DNA from: Acidobacteriaceae bacterium
GTDB taxonomy: Bacteria > Acidobacteriota > Terriglobia > Terriglobales > SbA1
Reading direction: 5' to 3'
DNA: 9,504 bases
NCBI GenBank assembly: GCA_019237515.1
Contig: JAFAGX010000220.1
Location: forward strand, 1-9,504
Position numbers and translations under genes: made by a program. How positions within the stretch are numbered: the stretch's first letter is position 1; every line of letters starts with the position of its first letter. Positions 1 through 6,405 of this stretch are shown piece by piece. The notes beneath the pieces were generated by a model that was given only the letters and a program-made list of their open reading frames with translations, had not been told where the DNA came from and did no database searches.

Positions 1-1
1 G

Positions 2-1180
2 CCGGAGCGAGTGGCTGCCCGGCCGGGAACACCGCATATTTGGGTACATGCCGTATCGGTCGGTGAAGTGCGGGCGGTAAGCGAGTTCGTCAGCAAACTT
101 GAATCGCTCTTTCCAGAACATCGGGTTGTGGTCTCGACCACGACGGGCACAGGCCAGAAACTCGCGCAGAAGACTTTTGGCCGGGAAAAAGTGTTCTACT
201 TTCCATTAGACTTCGCATTCGCGATCCGGCCTTATCTGCGGGCGCTTCGTCCCGAGTTAGTGGTCCTTGCGGAAACCGAATTCTGGCCGAATTTCCTTCG
301 ACTCGCTCATGCCAGCGGAGCCCGCGTAGCGGTGGTGAATGCACGAATTTCAGATCGATCCTGGCCACGATATTTGCGTTTTGGGTTCTTATACCAGCGG
401 GTGCTGCGTGACATTGATCTTTTCATGTCCCAGACCGAGGAAGACGCTAAACGGCTTCGTGAAATCGGCGCACCGGCGGATCGGGTGCTGGTGAGCGGCA
501 ATTTGAAATTTGATGTCCCCACACCACCGGCCCCGCCGGTTGTGGCCAGCTTGCGTATGTCGTTTCAAGAATGCGGAGCCGGACCCGTGATCGTGTGTGG
601 CAGTACGGTCGATGAAGAAGAACCGATACTGCTGCGAGCATTCGAAAATGTCCTGGCCAGTTATCCGCGGGCAGTCATGATCCTGGCGCCGCGTCATCCG
701 GAGCGGTTCTCTGCGGTAGCTGAACTGTTGGAAAAGCTCGGAATCCGCTACTGGCGGCGCTCCCTTTGGAGTGGTGATCCAATCGCCGGCGGAGTTCTTT
801 TGATCGACAGCATCGGGGAACTCGCGGCGCTGTACTCACTCGCCGATGTTGCTTTCGTGGGCGGAAGTCTCGTGCCTCGGGGCGGTCATAACATCATCGA
901 GCCGGCACAGTATGGCGTGGCCGTTCTGGTTGGCCCACACAATGAAAATTTTCGGGACATCATCCGGGTGTTCCAAAGCCGCAGGGCAGTACGGGTAGTG
1001 AACCCGGTCGAACTTCCTCTTGTGCTCATGGAATTGATCTCAAACGCTGCAGAGCGTGAGGCATTAGGACGGCGTGCCGCCGAAACACTTCACTCCCAAA
1101 CCGGCGCGAGCGAGCGAACGGCGGAGGCGCTTAAGAGCTTGCTGCAGCCGATCTCTAGTCCTGCAGGAACTCTTCGGTGA
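2..1180 (+). CDS. waaA: 3-deoxy-D-manno-octulosonic acid (Kdo) transferase, 5'-truncated by window edge
   Basis: Transfers Kdo from CMP-Kdo to lipid IVA, the first step of LPS core assembly, at the cytoplasmic face of the inner membrane. The reading frame is open from base 2. A GTG at 11 exists, but it is probably internal: homologues are about 420-430 residues and carry an N-terminal membrane anchor before the HAVSVGE motif, so roughly 30-45 residues lie upstream of the window. Numbering from the GTG at 11, I see HAVSVGE (13-19), TTTGTG (44-49), FPLD (64-67), AETEFWPN (87-94), NARISDRSW (110-118), GNLKFD (163-168), APRHPERF (226-233) and the C-terminal donor-binding stretch GGSLVPRGGHNIIEPA (284-299). 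The first half is the Kdo transferase N-terminal domain and the second a GT-B glycosyltransferase domain. Its TGA overlaps the lpxK start by 4 nt. Whether it adds one or two Kdo residues cannot be read from the sequence. Family identity is very secure. Confidence 0.96.
   Translation, partial: PERVAARPGTPHIWVHAVSVGEVRAVSEFVSKLESLFPEHRVVVSTTTGTGQKLAQKTFGREKVFYFPLDFAFAIRPYLRALRPELVVLAETEFWPNFLRLAHASGARVAVVNARISDRSWPRYLRFGFLYQRVLRDIDLFMSQTEEDAKRLREIGAPADRVLVSGNLKFDVPTPPAPPVVASLRMSFQECGAGPVIVCGSTVDEEEPILLRAFENVLASYPRAVMILAPRHPERFSAVAELLEKLGIRYWRRSLWSGDPIAGGVLLIDSIGELAALYSLADVAFVGGSLVPRGGHNIIEPAQYGVAVLVGPHNENFRDIIRVFQSRRAVRVVNPVELPLVLMELISNAAEREALGRRAAETLHSQTGASERTAEALKSLLQPISSPAGTLR
1165..1168 (+). 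promoter_or_regulatory. Shine-Dalgarno of lpxK that favours the GTG start
   Basis: AGGA lies inside the 3' end of waaA, 8 nt before the GTG at 1177. The competing ATG at 1201 has no purine-rich stretch at proper distance, so this site supports the overlapping GTG start. Confidence 0.55.
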
Positions 1181-2145
1181 CGCGTCAGCGGCCACGCTTG
1201 ATGAAGCTCCTGGCTTCTGTCTACGGCGGCGGCGTGCGAGTGCGCAATCGCCTTTATGATCGTGGCACTCTGAAGCAGAGCAGCTTACAGGGGCCGGTCG
1301 TCAGCATCGGGAATCTGTCCGTCGGCGGCTCCGGAAAAACGCCCTTTGTAATCCTTTTGGGAGGGTTGCTCAAACAAAAAGGAATCAAGTTCGATGTGCT
1401 CTCGCGCGGGTATGGGCGGCGTACAACGGGACCAATGGTGGTGAAGGCAAGCGGCACGGCTGACCACTTTGGGGATGAGCCGCTGCTCATAGCCCGCAGC
1501 CTGGGAGTACCGGTGGTAGTTGGGGAGGACCGGTTCCAGGCGGGGCAGCTTGCAGAGAAGGCTTTTGGACCACAGCTCCATTTGCTGGACGACGGGTTTC
1601 AACATCGCGCCCTGGCCCGCGACTTCGATATTGTGTTGCTAAGTCCGGAAGATCTTGACGATGAGTTACTACCTGCTGGGCGCTTGCGTGAGAGGCTCAG
1701 TTCGTTGTCGCGCGCGGAGGCGGTGGTCCTCACAACCGGAGCCCCTGTCGACAGCGTTTTGACGCTTGGAAAAATAATATGGCGAGTGCATCGTGGAATC
1801 TCGGTCAAGAATGCCCCGGCGCGTCCGGTGGCTTTCTGCGGAATTGCACGGCCACAAAATTTCTTCATGCAATTGTGCTTGGCGGGCGTACAGCCTGCTG
1901 CAGAAGCCGCTTTCCGCGACCACCACCCCTATAAAGACCGTGACATAGAGGATCTGCTCAAACTGCAACAGAAGAGTGAAGCCGATGGTTTCGTGACCAC
2001 GGAAAAAGACGAGATCAATTTGGGGCCGCACATCACCGCTCTGCAGCCTTTGACTGTGATTCCAGTGCAAATGGCATTGGCCGATGCCGCTAACGCTGTG
2101 GATACCATGTTACGTATCGTGCACGAGAGAAAACCGGGGGCGTGA
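1177..2145 (+). CDS. lpxK: Tetraacyldisaccharide 4'-kinase (lipid A 4'-kinase)
   Basis: Phosphorylates the 4' position of tetraacyldisaccharide-1-phosphate with ATP to give lipid IVA, the acceptor used by WaaA encoded just upstream. At 322 residues it has normal family length. The P-loop GGSGKTP is at residues 50-56, preceded by SIGNLSVG, which is typical of LpxK. LSRGYGR (75-81), the metal- and substrate-site DDGFQH (138-143), RDHHPY and the C-terminal VTTEKD are all present, so it looks catalytically intact. The N-terminal 30 residues are short and hydrophobic or basic, fitting peripheral membrane association. I chose GTG at 1177, which overlaps the waaA stop as GTGA and has an AGGA 8 nt upstream. 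ATG at 1201 (residue 9) is the alternative and would lose nothing conserved. Coupling to waaA places lipid A phosphorylation and Kdo addition under common expression. Confidence 0.95.
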   Translation: MTRQRPRLMKLLASVYGGGVRVRNRLYDRGTLKQSSLQGPVVSIGNLSVGGSGKTPFVILLGGLLKQKGIKFDVLSRGYGRRTTGPMVVKASGTADHFGDEPLLIARSLGVPVVVGEDRFQAGQLAEKAFGPQLHLLDDGFQHRALARDFDIVLLSPEDLDDELLPAGRLRERLSSLSRAEAVVLTTGAPVDSVLTLGKIIWRVHRGISVKNAPARPVAFCGIARPQNFFMQLCLAGVQPAAEAAFRDHHPYKDRDIEDLLKLQQKSEADGFVTTEKDEINLGPHITALQPLTVIPVQMALADAANAVDTMLRIVHERKPGA

Positions 2146-2165
2146 GAGAATCCAAGTTATGCCAC

Positions 2166-2242
2166 CAGCAATCGGCCGTCAGCACTCAGAGTTAGCAGCC
2201 ATCTCACAGCTGTTGAGAACTGAGGGTCGATTGCTGAGTGCT
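2166..2242. repeat. Nested inverted repeats in the lpxK-rfaE1 gap
   Basis: The 118-nt gap contains two inverted-repeat pairs whose right arms overlap. CAGCAATCGGCC (2166-2177) pairs with GGTCGATTGCTG (2225-2236), 11 of 12 complementary with the remaining pair a G-T wobble. AGCACTCAG (2181-2189) pairs perfectly with CTGAGTGCT (2234-2242). The arms share bases 2234-2236, so the two structures are mutually exclusive. No T-run follows, so this does not look like a classical intrinsic terminator. It may be a degenerate dispersed intergenic element or an RNA structure in the leader of the rfaE1 group. The repeats themselves are seen in the sequence; any role is inference. Confidence 0.5.
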
Positions 2243-2263
2243 CCGAGACCGCGCTGAGTTCAG

Positions 2264-3295
2264 ATGAAGCACCCGAAAGAAGCTGAACGATTAAGAAAGA
2301 TAGTCGAAACGTTTCCGACAGTCACGGTAACGGTTGTCGCCGATTTGGTGGCAGATGAGTTTGTTTTCGGAGAGATCTCTCGCGTTTCGCGTGAAGCGCC
2401 GGTTCTGATCCTGAAGCATCGCGAGCGCACGGTTGTGCCCGGAGGCGGCGCAAATGCGATCTACAATCTCGCTGATCTGGGAGTGAACGTTTTGCCGGTC
2501 GGCACAGTTGGAGAAGACGAACCTGGCCGGTTGCTGCTGAAGGCATTTCGTCATAAGCGTATTCCGGTCGCTGGCGTGCTAAAGGAGAGAACCTACAATA
2601 CCGTCACAAAGACGCGAATTCTCGCGGGTATGGCGCATACTGCACGCCAGCAGGTGGTTCGGGTGGATCGTGAACCGGAGTCTGAACCCAGTTCTCATGC
2701 CAAACGGGAACTCATCCTGGCGGCGCGAGAGTATGCAAGAGCTTCGGATGCGTTGCTGATTTCGGATTATGGCTACGGCGCAGCCACTCCCGCGATTTTG
2801 GTCAGTATTCGTGAGCGGGGGAAGCTCGATGGTTTGCCCGTTGTGCTCGATTCCCGCTACCGTTTGCTCGAGTATTCCGGGATAACTGCGGCAACTCCAA
2901 ATGAACCGGAGGTGGAGGAAGCACTCGGCACTCGTATCGGGCACGACTGGTCGCGGCTGTGCTCGGCGGGTGGCGAACTGATGTCGCGCATGAAATTAGA
3001 ATCGCTGGTAATCACACGTGGCCGTGACGGCATGGTGGCATTTGCTAAGAAACACAAACCGGTGGACATTCCGATTTTCGGGTCGGATCAGGTGACCGAT
3101 GTCACGGGGGCAGGCGACACGGTGATCGCGACGTTTACCGCGGCGATTGCTGCAGGAGCAAACACCGAAGAAGCGGCGCAACTGGCAAACTATGCAGGCG
3201 GAATTGTTGTAATGAAACGGGGTACAGCGACCGTTTCGCAGAAGGAATTGTTACTTGCGATTGAGCAATCGCCACCACAGACAAGGAATCATTGA
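2264..3295 (+). CDS. rfaE1: D-glycero-D-manno-heptose-7-phosphate kinase (PfkB family)
   Basis: Phosphorylates C1 of heptose 7-phosphate to the 1,7-bisphosphate in ADP-heptose synthesis (HldA, or the N-terminal domain of HldE). The protein has 343 residues. [13 protein letters not shown] (24-36) followed by [11 protein letters not shown] (40-50) is the characteristic RfaE opening, then the ribokinase-type glycine motif [15 protein letters not shown] (59-73), [10 protein letters not shown] (211-220), and the PfkB signature DVTGAGDTV (279-287) with the catalytic base Asp285. An in-frame TGA at 2255-2257 sits just before the ATG, so the start is fixed, although no strong Shine-Dalgarno is visible. 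The nucleotidyltransferase domain fused in E. coli HldE is here the separate next gene, which overlaps by 4 nt. The sequence alone does not tell whether the alpha or beta anomer is made. A general sugar kinase is less likely given the RfaE-specific motifs and neighbours. Confidence 0.93.
   Translation: MKHPKEAERLRKIVETFPTVTVTVVADLVADEFVFGEISRVSREAPVLILKHRERTVVPGGGANAIYNLADLGVNVLPVGTVGEDEPGRLLLKAFRHKRIPVAGVLKERTYNTVTKTRILAGMAHTARQQVVRVDREPESEPSSHAKRELILAAREYARASDALLISDYGYGAATPAILVSIRERGKLDGLPVVLDSRYRLLEYSGITAATPNEPEVEEALGTRIGHDWSRLCSAGGELMSRMKLESLVITRGRDGMVAFAKKHKPVDIPIFGSDQVTDVTGAGDTVIATFTAAIAAGANTEEAAQLANYAGGIVVMKRGTATVSQKELLLAIEQSPPQTRNH
3283..3287 (+). promoter_or_regulatory. Shine-Dalgarno of rfaE2 supporting a TTG start
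   Basis: AAGGA lies 4 nt before the TTG at 3292, inside the 3' end of rfaE1. No in-frame ATG or GTG occurs near the beginning of rfaE2 (the next Met codon is residue 131), so this site supports initiation at the rare TTG within the TTGA overlap. Confidence 0.6.
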
Positions 3296-3777
3296 GCGAG
3301 CAGAAAATTCTGAGCCGGAAAGAAGTGAAGAAGCGGGTTGCGGAATGGCGACGTGCCGGAGAACGCATCATTTTAGCCAATGGCTGCTTTGATTTGCTGC
3401 ACGTCGGTCATGTGCGTTATCTGCGCGCAGCGAAAAAGCTGGGCGGGAAGCTGATCGTGGCGGTCAATTCTGATGACTCGGTTCGCCAACTCAAAGGCAA
3501 AGGGCGTCCGCTGACCTCTGCGGAAGAACGTGCGGAGATTATTGCCGCTCTCGCCGATGTGGATGCGGTCGTGATTTTCCCGGAGCCCGATGTCCGACCT
3601 TTGATTTGCGAGATTCGCCCTGACATTCAGGCCAAAGGGACTGATTACACCGCCGAGACTGTGCCCGAGCGCGATGCCGTAATGCAATACGGAGGGCGAG
3701 TGGAAATTGTAGGTGACGCCAAAGATCACTCCGCAACTGAGATGATCCGCAATCTGCGCCGCAGTCAGCGCTCGTGA
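3292..3777 (+). CDS. rfaE2: D-glycero-D-manno-heptose 1-phosphate nucleotidyltransferase
   Basis: Joins heptose 1-phosphate to a nucleotide (ADP-heptose in the LPS route), equivalent to HldC or the C-terminal domain of HldE. The protein has 161 residues, the usual size for the stand-alone enzyme. The cytidylyltransferase-fold core is complete: [12 protein letters not shown] (29-40) with the nucleotide-binding [16 protein letters not shown] (58-69), [13 protein letters not shown] (71-83), KGTDYT (115-120), PERD (125-128), and the late KDHSATEMI (144-152) that corresponds to the ISSTxI-like signature of nucleotidyltransferases. The start is TTG, overlapping the kinase stop as TTGA, with AAGGA upstream. 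Its own stop overlaps the GTG of the heptosyltransferase. The GmhB phosphatase that should act between kinase and adenylyltransferase is not in this cluster. Function is secure as a family assignment; donor nucleotide is inferred from context. Confidence 0.94.
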   Translation: MSEQKILSRKEVKKRVAEWRRAGERIILANGCFDLLHVGHVRYLRAAKKLGGKLIVAVNSDDSVRQLKGKGRPLTSAEERAEIIAALADVDAVVIFPEPDVRPLICEIRPDIQAKGTDYTAETVPERDAVMQYGGRVEIVGDAKDHSATEMIRNLRRSQRS

Positions 3778-4877
3778 GAACGCGAGCCATTTCGCGTGGG
3801 GGCCATTCGGGTTCCCGGCAAGTCGAGCGCCTGCTGATCGTGCGACTGGGTTCTATGGGCGACATTATCCATGCGTTGCCTGCCGTACGGGCGCTTCGAG
3901 CCGCCCTTCCAGACGCAATCATCGGCTGGATCGTTGAGGAGCGATGGGCGGAGTTGCTTTGCGCGTCATCGGAGCCGCGAACCGGCGTTCGTTCACCACG
4001 GCGTCCGTTGGTCGACAAGCTTTATGTAGTCGACACAAAAGCTTGGCGGAGGCAGGCATGGTCTATGCAAACCTGGGAACGCGTGGCGGCGTTCACCAGC
4101 GATCTCCGTGCTGGACAATATGAAGTTGCGATAGACCTTCAAGGTGGGGTGCGATCAGCCATTCTGGCGCGCTGCTCGGGTGCGCCGACGATATATGGAT
4201 TTCGCCAACCGCGTGAAAACGTTGCGAGCATGTTCTATACGCGTCAGGTGATTGCGAGGGGCGAACACGTTATTCAGCAGAATCTCTCTTTAGCGGAAGA
4301 AGTTGTAAACAACTCTCTTGCGCTTCTTCCAGTGCAGTTTCCTTGTGACGAGTCAGCCGAGGGAAAATGCGAAGCTTGGCTACGAAATGAGTCCGTTCAC
4401 GATTTCATTTTGCTCAATCCGGGAGCGGGCTGGGGCGCGAAACAGTGGCCTCCGGAACATTACGGCGAGGTTGCGCGCTCGCTCGCCGGTGATGGGCTTC
4501 AATCGGTGATTAACTTCGGCCCCGGGGAGGAGAAGTTAGCGAACGCAGTTGTTGTGCACAGTCAAGGATCTGCCAAAGCCGGGAGCTTCTCGCTCGCGGA
4601 ACTGATCTCGCTGACCCGGCGCGCGAAGCTGTTCATTGGTGGCGACACGGGCCCCATGCACTTGGCAGCAGCATTGGGGGTGCCTGTCGTGGCGCTGTTC
4701 GGGCCAACCAATCCTGCCCGCAATGGACCTTACGGAACGAAGAGCATCGTTTTGCGTCATATCTCCAGCAGAACCTCTCTCAGCCATCGAAATGTGCCCG
4801 ATCCAGGCTTGCAGCAAATCACTGTTGATGCGGTGGTCACAGCCGCAAGACAGTTGTTGGGGCAGCGCCGTGAGTAG
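3774..4877 (+). CDS. waaC: LPS heptosyltransferase I (GT9 family)
   Basis: Transfers heptose from ADP-heptose to the inner-core Kdo made by WaaA. The protein has 367 residues. [20 protein letters not shown] (20-39) contains the Asp (D30) matching the catalytic Asp13 of E. coli WaaC. Further motifs are VDTKAWRRQ (86-94), [10 protein letters not shown] (120-129), GFRQPREN (142-149), [19 protein letters not shown] (214-232), and the donor-site [18 protein letters not shown] (287-304) followed by [15 protein letters not shown] (307-321). It starts at GTG with a 4-nt overlap with rfaE2. No clear Shine-Dalgarno is seen, consistent with coupling, and about 18 extra residues precede the conserved core. 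The SMGD and DTKAWRR motifs favour WaaC over WaaF, but the exact acceptor position is inferred. It follows the two ADP-heptose genes directly, so donor synthesis and use are co-expressed. Confidence 0.9.
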   Translation: MRTRAISRGGHSGSRQVERLLIVRLGSMGDIIHALPAVRALRAALPDAIIGWIVEERWAELLCASSEPRTGVRSPRRPLVDKLYVVDTKAWRRQAWSMQTWERVAAFTSDLRAGQYEVAIDLQGGVRSAILARCSGAPTIYGFRQPRENVASMFYTRQVIARGEHVIQQNLSLAEEVVNNSLALLPVQFPCDESAEGKCEAWLRNESVHDFILLNPGAGWGAKQWPPEHYGEVARSLAGDGLQSVINFGPGEEKLANAVVVHSQGSAKAGSFSLAELISLTRRAKLFIGGDTGPMHLAAALGVPVVALFGPTNPARNGPYGTKSIVLRHISSRTSLSHRNVPDPGLQQITVDAVVTAARQLLGQRRE

Positions 4878-5415
4878 CTGGTCCAAGGTTGCACGCCGAA
4901 TCCGGGTTCCGAGTGGATTTGTACTCGCTGGAGTATACCTCTGGCTTGCGAAACCCAGCGTGCAATCGATTGCTTTCGGAGCTCCGATCATGATCGTTGG
5001 ATTAGCATTGCGCGGCGCAGCCTCAGGAGAGTTGAGAAAGAATGAACAGCTTGCGACGACAGGTCCTTACGCGTATACCCGAAACCCGCTGTATCTCGGG
5101 TCTCTGATTATCGCGATGGGTTTTGCCACAGCAGCGAGAAGCCTGTGGATTGCGCTGGCCATGGCTGTGATCTTCATTGGTATCTACTTGCCAGTTATCC
5201 GTGCTGAAGAATCGTATCTCGCAAAGAGTTTCCCTGGATTCACCGATTACGCACGGAGAGTACCTCGGTTCATCCCAACATTCACCCGAGGTAGTAGAAC
5301 TCCTAGTTCGTTCAGTTGGCAGCTTTACAGCAAGCACCGCGAGTACAATGCAATTTTGGGATCGCTGGCCATGATTGGGGCATTGCTGGCAAAACTGCGT
5401 TGGATGGCGCGTTGA
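4870..5415 (+). CDS. Integral-membrane methyltransferase, ICMT/PEMT-like family
   Basis: A 181-residue membrane protein resembling bacterial isoprenylcysteine carboxyl methyltransferase / phospholipid methyltransferase family proteins, which use S-adenosylmethionine. Hydrophobic segments lie at about 14-28, 35-50, 75-87, 91-110 and 160-176. The family signature GPYAYTRNPLYLGS (65-78) and the C-terminal AEESYLAKSFPGFTDYARRV (112-131) followed by PRFIP are clear. The open frame continues upstream to 4636, but there it only shadows waaC in another frame. I chose GTG 4870 because [16 protein letters not shown] begins a normal N-terminus and overlaps the waaC stop by 8 nt. No strong Shine-Dalgarno is visible, so coupling to waaC is likely. 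Bacteria lack prenylated CaaX proteins of the eukaryotic type, so the substrate is unknown. The position suggests a lipid, LPS or isoprenoid-linked acceptor, which is inference only. Confidence 0.85.
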   Translation: MSSWSKVARRIRVPSGFVLAGVYLWLAKPSVQSIAFGAPIMIVGLALRGAASGELRKNEQLATTGPYAYTRNPLYLGSLIIAMGFATAARSLWIALAMAVIFIGIYLPVIRAEESYLAKSFPGFTDYARRVPRFIPTFTRGSRTPSSFSWQLYSKHREYNAILGSLAMIGALLAKLRWMAR

Positions 5416-5429
5416 CCGTACAAGCATCT

Positions 5430-5453
5430 GTGAGGCTGAGCTAAGCGTCTCAC
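5430..5453 (+). terminator. Weak stem-loop after the LPS cluster
   Basis: GTGAGGCT (5430-5437) can pair with AGC-GT-CTCAC (5444-5453) with a 2-nt bulge and a 6-nt loop. It sits between the methyltransferase stop (5415) and the DUF3108 start (5475). No run of T follows (next bases CAATATTCGGG), so termination is doubtful; it could equally attenuate or protect the transcript end. Confidence 0.2.
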
Positions 5454-5474
5454 CAATATTCGGGTCTATTTCAG

Positions 5475-6293
5475 ATGAAATCTTTTTCCCGACTATTCAT
5501 ATTGTCCTTCATTGTGGTCTGCGCCTGCGGGGCAACGGCGCAGTCCGCCGCAGCTGCGAAAACACTGGACATCCCAACAATCAGCGCCGCCCCGTCCGCC
5601 CGCATTGTTCCACCCCCGGCGAACTACCGCTTTCCTGACGGGCAAACCTACGTCTATGGCGTCGAGTGGCACCTTTTCAACGCAGGAACGGCCAAGGTCG
5701 GCCTTCGAGGAGATGGGCCCCAGCAGCATGTGACGGCGACGGCACTCTCCGGCGGCGTAGTCAGCACACTTTACCGAGTGAACGACCAATTCGAAGCTTT
5801 CTTCGATCCGCGGCGGTTCTGCTCGGAGCGCGTGTCGAAGCACATTGAAGAAGGTTCCCGGCAGAAACAGTCGGAATTGAATTTCGACTACTCTCGACGT
5901 AAGAGCGTTCTCAATGAAAAGAATCTCAAGACTGGCGAGCAGAAACACGCCGAAAATGACATTCCAGACTGCGTCACGGACGTGGTGAGCGGCTTCTATT
6001 ATCTCGCTTCCCTACCGCTGCAGGTCGGCAACGCATACGCGTTCACGGTCAATGACGGCGGAAAAACGAATGAAATCACTGCCAGCGTTGAGACTCGGGA
6101 AAAAGTAAGAGTCCCGGCGGGAACTTTCGAAGCTGTCCGTGTGAAAGCAGAGGCAGTATCCGGCGCGTTGTACGGCAAAGGAACGGTTTGGGCCTGGTTT
6201 ACCGACGATAACGCTCACACCCCGGTGCAAATGCGCTCAAAGCTAGGATGGGGAACGCTGTTGTTCCGGCTGCAGCGGGTGGAAAAAGACTGA
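5475..6293 (+). CDS. Exported DUF3108 domain protein
   Basis: A 272-residue protein of unknown function. Residues 1-28 form a signal peptide: basic MKSFSR, hydrophobic LFILSFIVVCACGA, then cleavage probably after ATAQ or AAAA. Cys16 and Cys18 lie in the hydrophobic stretch but do not fit a lipobox, so a soluble periplasmic or outer-membrane-associated product is expected. A proline-rich spacer (about 39-55) leads into the DUF3108 region: YVYGVEWHLFNAGTAKVGL (59-77), VPAGTFEAVRVK (213-224), VWAWFTDDNAHTPVQ (238-252) and GWGTLLFRL (258-266). This pattern is a lipocalin-like beta-rich domain in related proteins. Mature Cys116 and Cys166 could form a disulfide. It follows the methyltransferase by 59 nt on the same strand and may be the last gene of the LPS unit. 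The ATG has no strong Shine-Dalgarno. A cell-envelope role is a guess from export and position. Confidence 0.85.
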   Translation: MKSFSRLFILSFIVVCACGATAQSAAAAKTLDIPTISAAPSARIVPPPANYRFPDGQTYVYGVEWHLFNAGTAKVGLRGDGPQQHVTATALSGGVVSTLYRVNDQFEAFFDPRRFCSERVSKHIEEGSRQKQSELNFDYSRRKSVLNEKNLKTGEQKHAENDIPDCVTDVVSGFYYLASLPLQVGNAYAFTVNDGGKTNEITASVETREKVRVPAGTFEAVRVKAEAVSGALYGKGTVWAWFTDDNAHTPVQMRSKLGWGTLLFRLQRVEKD

Positions 6294-6346
6294 CGCGCGT
6301 GTGACCTAGCAATCTGGAACTCCAGACCGGGTTCCGCGCATCAAAT

Positions 6347-6366
6347 AACCGCCGGCGGTTGCCGCC
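6347..6366. promoter_or_regulatory. Perfect 14-bp palindrome with overlapping GC hairpin upstream of the mutase gene
   Basis: AACCGCCGGCGGTT (6347-6360) is self-complementary over all 14 bases. Its right half also forms a competing hairpin, GGCGG (6354-6358), loop TTG, CCGCC (6362-6366). It lies about 45 nt before the mutase GTG in a 112-nt gap. A perfect palindrome here could be an operator for a dimeric regulator; the lack of a T-run argues against a terminator. A poor promoter-like pair, TTGCCG (6359-6364) and TATCAT (6383-6388) with 18-nt spacing, overlaps it. All functional reading is inference. Confidence 0.3.
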
Positions 6367-6394
6367 AGATAGGTTGCTTCACTATCATCAAAGC

Positions 6395-6401
6395 GGAGAA
6401 G
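6395..6401 (+). promoter_or_regulatory. Shine-Dalgarno of the acyl-CoA mutase gene, fixing its GTG start
   Basis: GGAGAAG is the best ribosome-binding site in the window, with its GGAG core 7 nt before GTG 6406. It justifies a start about 38 residues upstream of where IcmA-like proteins usually begin relative to the substrate motif. Confidence 0.65.
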
Positions 6402-6405
6402 ATTC

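Noticed and set aside
11..13. GTG at 11 as the real waaA start
   Set aside because: The frame is open upstream to the window edge and the family needs an N-terminal anchor segment before the HAVSVGE motif, so this is most likely an internal valine.
4636..4869. Extended reading frame that would make the methyltransferase 259 residues
   Set aside because: The upstream part lies wholly in another frame of waaC, whose conserved donor-binding motifs are there, and the extension has no family resemblance; start placed at 4870.
5412..5417. TTGACC as a -35 box for the DUF3108 gene
   Set aside because: It overlaps the methyltransferase stop codon and no acceptable -10 hexamer lies 16-18 nt downstream (bases there read GCTGAG).
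6313..6335. Hairpins TCTGG/CCAGA and GGAAC/GTTCC after the DUF3108 stop as a terminator
   Set aside because: Stems are only 5 bp, mutually exclusive, and not followed by a T-run.
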